A stretch of 35,622 nucleotides of DNA from an uncultured Anaerolineales bacterium (GTDB lineage: Bacteria > Chloroflexota > Anaerolineae > Anaerolineales > UBA4823): positions 1-35,622 of the forward strand of contig CALFWB010000077.1 of assembly GCA_937928795.1 (NCBI GenBank), read 5' to 3'. The position numbers and the translations under genes are program-made. Positions 24,556 through 31,524 of the stretch are shown here, in pieces. The notes beneath the pieces are model-generated. The model saw nothing but the letters and a program-made list of their open reading frames with translations, was not told the DNA's origin and searched no databases. The number at the start of each line of letters is the position of its first letter. Position 1 is the stretch's first letter.

Positions 24556-25620
24556 ATGCGGGTCTTACTGGATGGTTGGCAACTCGTTTACGGTCCGCTT
24601 TCTGGAGCTGCCTTTCATGTTTTAGAAATCTTAGAAGCCCTGCGGACCGATGTAGAGCTGATTTTAGCTCTTCCGGCCGAGAGGCCGCATTGGTTAGCCG
24701 AAGAAGTAGAAATCTTTGAGTTAAAGCGTCCTTTCTCTGCCTTAGGGCATTTGCGCTGGGTGCAAGTGGATTTGCCCCGCATCGCAAGACAAGTCAAGGC
24801 AGAACTGATCCACTCCGTTCAAGCGGCTGCACCGCTTTTTGCAACTCAGGCTTTGTTTTATAGTCCGACCGAGGCATCAGAAAGGCGCAGGCAGAGAAAC
24901 ACCTTGTGGGAAAGGTTGGATGAAGCCTTAGGCTGGGGCGGAGTGAGCCGAGCGGTTTTCATAGAGAGAGAAGACATCTTCGCCGAAGCAGACGCGAGAG
25001 TAGGGTCTGAGCGAGAGGAAAATCTAACAGGCTGGGCGTTTTCTTGTCTCATCGGCGAAGTCGGCTCTTTGCCACAGGCGCCTTATTTTCTATATCAAAG
25101 TTTTGGAGATTGGGATCGGTTGCAAGTCTTATTGCAAGTATGGTCGAAGACGGCGGCTCATCTTGGAGACCAAGCGTCCCTAGCTATCATCTGCGCCACT
25201 GTCGATGAATATAAGAAAATCGAAGCGCGCAGTTCAACTGAATTTCTTCAGTCCCTTCGCCTGTACACTAAGGTTACCCCCACTCAATGGATGGCTTTGC
25301 TGAGGGGGGCAATCGCCTTGATCCAACTCGAAGAGGAGCCTTTATGGGGGGGTGTGGCGAGACGTGCGATCGGTCAGGGCGTGCCGGTGGTCGGTTTTGA
25401 AAGCCCATCCCTTGACGATGCGGTTGGGCAGGCCGCTTATCTGGTGCCTGAAGGCGATCAGCGCACTCTTGCGGCTGCCCTGATGACCTTGGTTGTGGAA
25501 GAGGAGGTTTTGCAGAACCTGCAAAGAAAGGCGCAGCAGCAAGCTCGGCGAGGGAGTCGGGATATTTTTCGAGCAGGATTGCTCCGCTTATATCAGCAAA
25601 CTGCATTGCAAAAGGCTTAG
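24556..25620 (+). CDS. Degenerate GT4-like (GT-B) glycosyltransferase
   Basis: The 354-residue protein starts MRVLLDGWQLVYGPLSGAA and has a C-terminal donor-domain segment, LIQLEEEPLWGGVARRAIG then GVPVVGFESPSLDDAVG (about 255-290), followed by YLVPEGDQRTLAAALMTL. That layout is typical of GT4 enzymes. However, the second Glu of the usual EX7E motif appears to be Arg, and other segments are weak, so catalysis is uncertain. No membrane segment is seen. ATG 24556-24558 lies one base after the thioesterase stop; a TTG six codons earlier is less likely. Confidence 0.6.
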   Translation: MRVLLDGWQLVYGPLSGAAFHVLEILEALRTDVELILALPAERPHWLAEEVEIFELKRPFSALGHLRWVQVDLPRIARQVKAELIHSVQAAAPLFATQALFYSPTEASERRRQRNTLWERLDEALGWGGVSRAVFIEREDIFAEADARVGSEREENLTGWAFSCLIGEVGSLPQAPYFLYQSFGDWDRLQVLLQVWSKTAAHLGDQASLAIICATVDEYKKIEARSSTEFLQSLRLYTKVTPTQWMALLRGAIALIQLEEEPLWGGVARRAIGQGVPVVGFESPSLDDAVGQAAYLVPEGDQRTLAAALMTLVVEEEVLQNLQRKAQQQARRGSRDIFRAGLLRLYQQTALQKA

Positions 25621-25727
25621 AAGATTCAAAAGAGTACGGACGACGAAAGGAAACGAATAAACGAAGGCTCTAATTGCACTGAGATCGACTTACCCTAGAA
25701 TTCACTCACGCCTTTCAGGGCTTTTCA

Positions 25728-25777
25728 AAAGCTTCATGTTGTCCTGTGTTCGGGACAAGCCTATCACCTTGAAGTTT
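25728..25777. terminator. Possible bidirectional terminator between convergent genes
   Basis: An outer AGCTTCA-type arm and TTGAAGTTTT arm enclose an inner TTGTCC...GGACAA hairpin. Both sides end in A/T-rich runs. It lies between the glycosyltransferase-like and LysM genes, which face each other, so it could stop both. The pairing is imperfect. The rest of 25621-25799 shows nothing else. Confidence 0.4.
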
Positions 25778-25799
25778 TCCTTTGAGTGAAGCGAGAAAA

Positions 25800-26585
25800 C
25801 TATCGGCCGCGCAAGAGGCGCGTGCCAAACAATGCCAGCAAGATGCCTGCCAACAAGAAAATTGCTCCGAGGATGCCGAGCAGCGGAGAAGAAGACGCTT
25901 CAGTTGGCGTGGGTTCGTTGGCTAAGGTTTCGGAATTCTTCTGGGCGCCGAAGTCTAGGTAGGTTTCATCTCCGGCGTTTAGGTCAATCGTAATGGTATT
26001 GATGGTGGTGGGATTGTAGCCACCGGGAATGGCAACCGAGATAGTGTAATTCCCTTCCGGCAGGTCATTAAAACAGACCGGATCACTGCCGCTGCGCGAT
26101 TCACCCGTAAAGGTTGCTTTGCCCGAACGCTCTGCCAAGCTGATCGCGCCACCCGCAATTGCGTTTTCGGTTTCTTGGCGTAGGGCGTCACCGTTCTCGT
26201 CATCGTAGAGAAGGACACAAATGACCCCGGTGCCAGGCAGCGGAGTTGGTGTGGGGATTTCAACCGTAGGGGTAGGACTCGGTCCGGGCGTAGGGGTTGA
26301 GAGGGTTGGTCCCCCTAATCCTAACAGAAGTTCTTGTCCAACAATGATGTTATCCCCGGTCAACTTGTTAAGCCCGCGCAATTCTTCAATGGGCACGCCG
26401 GAAATCAGGGAGATGCGAATGAGCGTATCACCGGGTTGTACGATGTAGATAATCCGGCCGTCTGGACCGGGCGTTGGGGTTGGGAAAGGCGTCAATTGAG
26501 CGGGGTAGGAGGCGTGGCTCACGGAGGGCAGCACCAGCCAACCGCTAAGCAGGAAAAGCGTGACGAAAATCCAATGCTTTCTCAT
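25800..26585 (-). CDS. Exported LysM protein with SdrD-B-like domain and C-terminal anchor
   Basis: The 261-residue protein has a signal peptide (about 1-25, MRKHWIFVTLFLLSGWLVLP). A Pro/Thr linker is followed by one LysM domain (about 45-90; YIVQPGDTLIRISLISGVP then NIIVGQELLLG) for peptidoglycan binding. A second Pro/Thr linker is followed by a beta domain of SdrD-B/Cna-B type (about 122-215, with YDDENGDALRQETENAIAGG and LPEGNYTISVAIPGGY). The C-terminus has a membrane segment and a basic tail (FGTRLLRGR). It would be tied to both wall and membrane. The start is ATG 26583-26585, about seven bases behind a TATAAT box. Confidence 0.85.
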   Translation of the reverse strand: MRKHWIFVTLFLLSGWLVLPSVSHASYPAQLTPFPTPTPGPDGRIIYIVQPGDTLIRISLISGVPIEELRGLNKLTGDNIIVGQELLLGLGGPTLSTPTPGPSPTPTVEIPTPTPLPGTGVICVLLYDDENGDALRQETENAIAGGAISLAERSGKATFTGESRSGSDPVCFNDLPEGNYTISVAIPGGYNPTTINTITIDLNAGDETYLDFGAQKNSETLANEPTPTEASSSPLLGILGAIFLLAGILLALFGTRLLRGR

Positions 26586-26592
26586 GGCGGAG

Positions 26593-26601
26593 ATTATATC
26601 A
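26593..26601 (-). promoter_or_regulatory. Extended -10 promoter giving a likely leaderless LysM transcript
   Basis: The minus strand reads TGATATAAT, a perfect extended -10, followed by seven bases and the ATG. No Shine-Dalgarno sequence fits between them. The expected start of transcription coincides with the start codon. Confidence 0.6.
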
Positions 26602-27768
26602 TTACAGAGATTTGCGTTGCGTGAGCAGCCACAGGGCGAAGAGGGCGATAAGGTTAAAACCAACCGCTATGGCGAGATTGGCAAAGATGCCGATCTGATA
26701 GAGGGGGGCAGCCAAGAAGGCCCCAAAAGCCCGTCCTAAAGAATGACCTGCCCCAGTTGAAGAGAGCATGGTTGCCCGCTTCTCAGGCAAGATTTCGCTC
26801 ATCAGGGGGATACTACTAACCAAGGTGAGTTCAAAGGTGATGTAAAAAAAGAACAGACCAATCACGGCTGAGATGGTGGAGCCTTGCCCTTGCGTGAGGC
26901 CGATCGCAGCTAGGATATTGAGCAAGATACCGATCCCCACCGTTCTAGGCTTTCCTAATTTGTCCACCAAAGCCGCAACCAGAAATTCACCCACAAATTC
27001 CGAGATACCGATCACAGCGGTTGTTGCTCCTAAAGCGGCGATCTTCAACTGGAAAGCATCTTCGAGCCAAACTCCGAAGACCAAGTTGATCACTTCATTG
27101 GCAGCACTTATGGATAAACCGATTGCCAGTCCGTTGAGAGCTAAACTAGAGGTTAGAACCGTAAAAAAACTATGCCGTTCACCCGGCGCTTTGGCAGGAG
27201 CTCGATCGGCGGTGAGTTTGAAGGCAAAACCGCTCAGAAGCAAGGCCCCCATAAAAGCGAAGACCCCAAACGGAGCTGTCCAACCGAAGCGGGCAATCAG
27301 GAAACCGGCTAAGGGAACGCCGATCAAGAAGGACAGTGACCAACCCAATTCCATCAGCGCCATTACCCGTCCCCGCGCTGCGTAGGTGACCTGATCGCCA
27401 ATATAGGCTAGCAAAGAAGGGTCGAAAATGTATTTGCCCAACATCGTCAACAACAGGGCAAGGGCAAAAACGGTGTAGGTTTGCCGAAACAGGACGAGGC
27501 TACAACCTAAGGTGAAGAGAGCCAACCCAACAACCATGCCACTTTTCCGCCCACGGCTGTCCCCAATGCTTGCAAACAGAGGAGCGAAAGCACCGAGAAC
27601 CGCGCGGATGGTTAAGATGAGCGACAACTGCTCGAGGGAAACGCCGAGGGCGGTGCGAAAAACCCCTAGGAAGGGATAGACCATGCGGTACAAGGTATTG
27701 AGCAGAATGCGCGCAAAGGTAAAAAAGGCGAGACGGCGCCCGGAGATCGGAAAAGAAAAGTCGATCAT
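26602..27768 (-). CDS. Major facilitator superfamily transporter
   Basis: The 388-residue membrane protein has about twelve hydrophobic segments and MFS features: the loop GDSRGRKSGMVVGL between TM2 and TM3 (about 65-80), the ARGRVMALMELGWSLSFLIG region and the second-half repeat around VDKLGKPRTVGIGI. The substrate cannot be told. The ATG at 27766-27768 overlaps the previous stop by four bases (ATGA), which fixes the start and ties it to the upstream membrane protein. Confidence 0.85.
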   Translation of the reverse strand: MIDFSFPISGRRLAFFTFARILLNTLYRMVYPFLGVFRTALGVSLEQLSLILTIRAVLGAFAPLFASIGDSRGRKSGMVVGLALFTLGCSLVLFRQTYTVFALALLLTMLGKYIFDPSLLAYIGDQVTYAARGRVMALMELGWSLSFLIGVPLAGFLIARFGWTAPFGVFAFMGALLLSGFAFKLTADRAPAKAPGERHSFFTVLTSSLALNGLAIGLSISAANEVINLVFGVWLEDAFQLKIAALGATTAVIGISEFVGEFLVAALVDKLGKPRTVGIGILLNILAAIGLTQGQGSTISAVIGLFFFYITFELTLVSSIPLMSEILPEKRATMLSSTGAGHSLGRAFGAFLAAPLYQIGIFANLAIAVGFNLIALFALWLLTQRKSL

Positions 27769-28403
27769 GCTTTCGGTTGGGGTGGCAGTGAAAGATTGCG
27801 CCACGCGGTTTGAGGGAGGTTGGTCAACCAATCGGCGAGGCTCCAACAGGCTGCGGTCAATAGGATAACCAGGGCAAGAAAGATCACAGGCAAACTTCCA
27901 GCTTGGCTGTTAAGCATGGGCATTTGGGGATGCAAGATATAATCTGCCCCGCGCAAAGCCACAAACAGCGCTGCAACAAAGAAGAAATTGACCATGCCGC
28001 TGATGCGTGGGTTCGCAATGAGGGTGGTGGCAATTTGAAAGACCAGCCCGATGATGGCAAAGTTGAGCGGGATGCGGAAACGCGGTTCGGCGAGAAATAG
28101 TCCGTTCCAACTGACTTGCATCACCCAGAGAGACATGGGCAGGAAGAGCAACCAAAAGAGCAGCGCGCTACGTTGGAGGGCAACCGACCAGGTCAAAAAG
28201 TTGCTTTTGTGGCGAAAGAACCCGTATAACCCTGCTGCACCGCTATAGGCAAAGCTCAACAAGGCTGCCCAAACCCACCCGCCGTGGAAATAAATCAGCC
28301 GCGCTGAGCTGCCGAGGGTTCTTTCGGGCGGCGCCAAGGTAGCGACGAGGACTGCGAGCAGAATTAGCGCAATGGTCCGCAAGACAATGAAAAGTGGTTT
28401 CAT
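27765..28403 (-). CDS. Multi-pass membrane protein, unknown
   Basis: The 212-residue product has about six membrane segments. It contains a short RLIYFHGGWVWAALL stretch that faintly resembles the IYFHV-type segment of cytochrome c assembly (CcmC-like) proteins, but heme-handling histidines in the expected places are not clear, so the function is left open. ATG 28401-28403 has AGGG eight bases upstream. The open frame continues much further upstream, but that part is translated dispersed-repeat DNA and should not be counted. It overlaps the MFS gene by four bases. Confidence 0.7.
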   Translation of the reverse strand: MKPLFIVLRTIALILLAVLVATLAPPERTLGSSARLIYFHGGWVWAALLSFAYSGAAGLYGFFRHKSNFLTWSVALQRSALLFWLLFLPMSLWVMQVSWNGLFLAEPRFRIPLNFAIIGLVFQIATTLIANPRISGMVNFFFVAALFVALRGADYILHPQMPMLNSQAGSLPVIFLALVILLTAACWSLADWLTNLPQTAWRNLSLPPQPKA

Positions 28404-28527
28404 CAAGTTTTCCCTCGTGTAACAGTCTTGTCTACTGCAACGCCGATCGGTGTGAGTGTGTCTTTGTGAGCCTCTTCGGCATAAGGGGATACTTCTCAAG
28501 TTACCTTTGTGCCTGAGGGGCTTGCTG

Positions 28528-28536
28528 ATTTTAACA
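28528..28536 (-). promoter_or_regulatory. Extended -10 for the membrane protein/MFS pair
   Basis: The minus strand reads TGTTAAAAT, an extended -10 of TGnTAAAAT form, about 125 bases ahead of ATG 28403. No clear -35 is seen. Between this box and the gene nothing else is evident. Confidence 0.4.
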
Positions 28537-28555
28537 CAAGTTGCTCTGGCGGCGC

Positions 28556-28748
28556 GCATGTCTGCGGGTTGAGCCTGTCGAAACTCGCAGCGGTTGGGTC
28601 TCGATACGGGCTGGCGCCCTACTCGACCCGCGCTCGATACGGGCTGACGCCCTACTCGACCCGCGCTCGATACGGGCTGACGCCTTACTCGACCCGCAAA
28701 AAAACGCGGGTTGAGTAGCGCAGCGTGCCGAAACCCAAAACTCAAAAC
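28556..28748. repeat. Modular dispersed repeat upstream of ftsK, with three 33-bp tandem units
   Basis: Three near-identical 33-bp units start at 28600, 28633 and 28666 (each CTCGATACGGGCTG...CTACTCGACCCGCG). The last unit is followed by an A-run and an inverted, imperfect copy (GCGGGTTGAGTAGCGCAGC... to about 28735), forming a long hairpin. Flanking modules are GCATGTCTGCGGGTTG (28556) and GAAACCCAAAACTCAAAAC (28730). The whole set resembles the element at 31305-31524. It encodes no protein. The gap 28404-28867 holds only this and the two promoter boxes. Confidence 0.85.
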
Positions 28749-28822
28749 GCCCGCCGGGTCTCGATAGGGGCTATCGCCATCCTCAGCCTGCTCTTTGCCA
28801 AAGTGTTGAGCGAGAAACGCGC

Positions 28823-28828
28823 TATAAT
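28823..28828 (+). promoter_or_regulatory. -10 box of ftsK
   Basis: TATAAT lies 39 bases before the ATG at 28868. A TTGCCA at 28795 is 22 bp away, too far for a standard -35. The start of transcription would be near 28835, just after the repeat array. Confidence 0.5.
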
Positions 28829-28867
28829 GAAGTAGAGCGGTTGTCATCTGCAAGGATCAAAAACTTT

Positions 28868-31279
28868 ATGGCAAAAAAATCTTCCTCGCAAAGTCGAGCA
28901 ACTCCTTCTAAAACATCCCCAAAACCGATGAAGCCTACCGCAAAACCACCTCAAAAAGGTTCAGCAAAGGTTGCTTCAACGCGTTTTGCGTGGCTGAGAG
29001 GACTGATCCAGCAACGCTTTCAGCGCTCTGCGCCTCAAAAAGCCGCCCGCAAGACCTCGCCGGCTAGCAGCAAAGCGATCTCACCCAAAGCAGGGCTATC
29101 TTTAGACCAAAAACTGGATTTGGTGGGGGTGACCTTGCTTGCTTTAGGAGCCTTATCTCTCTTGAGTATGGTTTCGGTCTCGCAAGGGTGGTTGACCAAC
29201 GTGTTGGTGGATGCTTTTTTCACCGCCTTTGGTTGGGGGGCAGTGATCTTGCCGCTTTTATTTATTGCTTTGGGGCTATGGTTGATCTTACGCCGTTTTG
29301 AGCGCGTTCCTACGCCGACCATAGAACGTGCCGTCGGTGTGCTGCTGCTCTATTTCAGTCTCTTGACCTTTTTCCAATGGTTGGGAGTCCTCTTTATCGT
29401 GGACGATGCCCAATCCATTGCTCCAAACCCTTTGGGTGGAGGGCGCTTAGGAGCCTGGATGCTTCATCTCCTCGATAGGGGGTTCGGTTTTATCGGAGCG
29501 ACAATAGCTTTGTTCGCCTGGATGCTGATTGCCCTCATCCTCGCTTTTGATATTCGCTTAGCCCAACTGTTGTCCAGCTTGACTCATCTCTGGACTCTTC
29601 TGTTGGATTGGTGGGATGAGCGGCAAGCTCAGCGTGAGAACGGTGGAAGGCCACCTTCTGAAGGAGGGGTAATTTCAAAGACTTCTCAAGGGCCCTCTGT
29701 GCCCTCTTTTCGGTCTATGGCGGATTTCCAAGGCGAAGGGCAAATTAGCCTAACGCCAATGGTAAAGCTAAGAGTTAGTAGTGAGGTTGCTCCAATAAGT
29801 TGGCAATTGCCCGTTCCTCAGGAAATTTTAGAAGCAGGGATAGCCATGCATAGCTCGGATGAGATGGATCAGCACCGTGCCAGAGTGATCGAAGAAACGC
29901 TCAATTCCTTCGGCGCGCCAGCCCATATTGTCGAGATCAACCGCGGCCCGGTCATCACCCAATTTGGGGTCGAACCGGATTTTGTTGAAACCCGTAGTGG
30001 AAGAACACGTGTGCGGGTGGGCAAGATCGCTGCGTTGGCAGATGACTTAGCCTTGGCGCTCTCTGCCCGCAGCGTGCGCATTCAAGCCCCGGTGCCCGGC
30101 AAAGGATACGTTGGAATTGAGGTGCCCAACGATCAAGCGTCGCTCGTCCATTTGCGCGAGGTGATCGAAAGCGAAGCCTTCCAACGCTTGCGCTCCCCAT
30201 TGCGTTTTGGGTTAGGTCAGGATGTCAGTGGGCGAGCGGTGGCGATTGATTTGGCTGCCATGCCTCATCTCCTGATCGCCGGCACAACTGGATCAGGAAA
30301 ATCGGTTTGTGTCAACGCCCTGATTGCTTGCCTGTTGTTGCACAACACGCCCGCCCAGTTGCGTTTGATCATGGTGGATCCAAAGCGGGTGGAACTCTCC
30401 AATTACAACGGCATCCCTCACCTGCTGACCCCGGTGGTGGTTGAACTGGAACGGGTGACGGGTGTCTTACAATGGGTGACGCGTGAAATGGAAGGACGTT
30501 ATCAAAAGTTAGCCAACGCTGGCTGCCGCAATATCGCCGAGTACAATGCCAAAGCCTCTCAAAAAGGGGAAAGTACTCTCCCTTACTTGGTGGTGATCAT
30601 TGATGAATTAGCCGACCTGATGATGTTAGCGCCGGAGGAAACCGAGCGTTCTCTCACCCGCCTTGCCCAATTGGCACGTGCCACCGGAATTCACCTCGTG
30701 ATTGCCACTCAACGTCCCTCAGTGGATGTAGTGACCGGCTTGATTAAGGCGAATTTTCCAGCCCGTATTGCCTTTGCTGTGGCGTCGGGGGTAGATAGCC
30801 GCGTGATCCTCGATCAACCGGGTGCTGAACGCCTGCTTGGACGAGGGGATATGCTCTTTCAAGCCCCTGACTCTGCTGCGCCAATCCGTTTACAAGGGGC
30901 ATTTGTCTCTGATAGCGAAATTCAGCGCTTGGTTGAGTTTTGGCAGGCGCAAAACAAGCCCAGCGGAGAGATGGCTAGCGGTGAATTTGCCACTCCCTTG
31001 CCCAGCGGTGTTCCCTTGAAGCAGATGCCACTTTGGGATGACCTCATGAGCGAGGAAGCCCTAGACCCCCTATTTAACGAGGCGGTGGATATCGCTCGAC
31101 GGCAAGGACGAGCATCGATCTCCATGCTGCAGCGCCGTTTGCGAATTGGGTACACGCGGGCAGCACGCTTGATTGAAACAATGGAGGAGAAGGGAATTGT
31201 AGGACCACCGATGCCCGGCACGGGGACGCGCGAGGTGTTGGATTACGGGGAGGCTGCTCCGCCGGCTGATGAAAGATAG
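28868..31279 (+). CDS. ftsK: DNA translocase FtsK/SpoIIIE
   Basis: FtsK is the septal DNA pump that moves chromosome ends out of the closing septum. The 803-residue protein has a basic Lys/Ser/Pro tail (about 1-70), four membrane segments (about 85-220), a linker and the motor. The alpha/beta parts include AQPVPGKGYVGIEVPN-like sequence. Walker A is IAGTTGSGKSVCVN at about 468-481 and Walker B is LVVIIDELADLMM at about 574. The C-terminal gamma winged helix (ASISMLQRRLRIGYTRAARLI) would read KOPS/SRS sites. ATG 28868 is preferred over a TTG nine codons earlier. Confidence 0.95.
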   Translation: MAKKSSSQSRATPSKTSPKPMKPTAKPPQKGSAKVASTRFAWLRGLIQQRFQRSAPQKAARKTSPASSKAISPKAGLSLDQKLDLVGVTLLALGALSLLSMVSVSQGWLTNVLVDAFFTAFGWGAVILPLLFIALGLWLILRRFERVPTPTIERAVGVLLLYFSLLTFFQWLGVLFIVDDAQSIAPNPLGGGRLGAWMLHLLDRGFGFIGATIALFAWMLIALILAFDIRLAQLLSSLTHLWTLLLDWWDERQAQRENGGRPPSEGGVISKTSQGPSVPSFRSMADFQGEGQISLTPMVKLRVSSEVAPISWQLPVPQEILEAGIAMHSSDEMDQHRARVIEETLNSFGAPAHIVEINRGPVITQFGVEPDFVETRSGRTRVRVGKIAALADDLALALSARSVRIQAPVPGKGYVGIEVPNDQASLVHLREVIESEAFQRLRSPLRFGLGQDVSGRAVAIDLAAMPHLLIAGTTGSGKSVCVNALIACLLLHNTPAQLRLIMVDPKRVELSNYNGIPHLLTPVVVELERVTGVLQWVTREMEGRYQKLANAGCRNIAEYNAKASQKGESTLPYLVVIIDELADLMMLAPEETERSLTRLAQLARATGIHLVIATQRPSVDVVTGLIKANFPARIAFAVASGVDSRVILDQPGAERLLGRGDMLFQAPDSAAPIRLQGAFVSDSEIQRLVEFWQAQNKPSGEMASGEFATPLPSGVPLKQMPLWDDLMSEEALDPLFNEAVDIARRQGRASISMLQRRLRIGYTRAARLIETMEEKGIVGPPMPGTGTREVLDYGEAAPPADER

Positions 31280-31304
31280 TCCGCAACGTTGGTAACCAAT
31301 GGGG

Positions 31305-31524
31305 TGGTCTCGATACGGGCTGGCGCCCTACTCGACCCGCAAAAAAGCGGGTTGAGTAGCGCAGCGTACCGAAACCCGCCCTCACCCCTTCGACAGGGTT
31401 TCGACAAGCTCAACCTGCCAGCTCAGGGCAACGCCCCAACCCCTCTCCCACGGGGCGAGGGGAGTGCATGTCTGCGGGTTGGGTAGCTAGCTCAGCGAGC
31501 GGATCGAAACCCAAAACTCAAAAC
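31305..31524. repeat. Modular inverted repeat downstream of ftsK
   Basis: At 31305-31378 a copy of the 33-bp unit (GGTCTCGATACGGGCTGGCG...ACTCGACCCGC) is followed by an A-run and its inverted partner (GCGGGTTGAGTAGCGCAGCG...GAAACCC). A second part repeats GCATGTCTGCGGGTTG (31466-31481) and GAAACCCAAAACTCAAAAC (31506-31524). The palindrome AAGCTCAACC/CCCTTCGACAGGG near 31388 is also repeat-like. The last module contains the cyclase stop codon. The hairpin could terminate ftsK transcription. Confidence 0.85.

Noticed and set aside
27765-28403. CcmC/HemX-type cytochrome c assembly protein
   Set aside because: Only one short segment is similar and the heme-binding residues are not evident, so I left the function open.
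28404-28853. A long N-terminal extension of the membrane protein, rich in G-R-V-G-R-Q-P-V-S repeats
   Set aside because: It is translated dispersed-repeat DNA; a good ribosome-binding site and the start of conserved hydrophobic sequence are at ATG 28403.
31379-31505. A small gene in the gap after ftsK
   Set aside because: The frames are made of repeat sequence and have no ribosome-binding site or protein-like composition.
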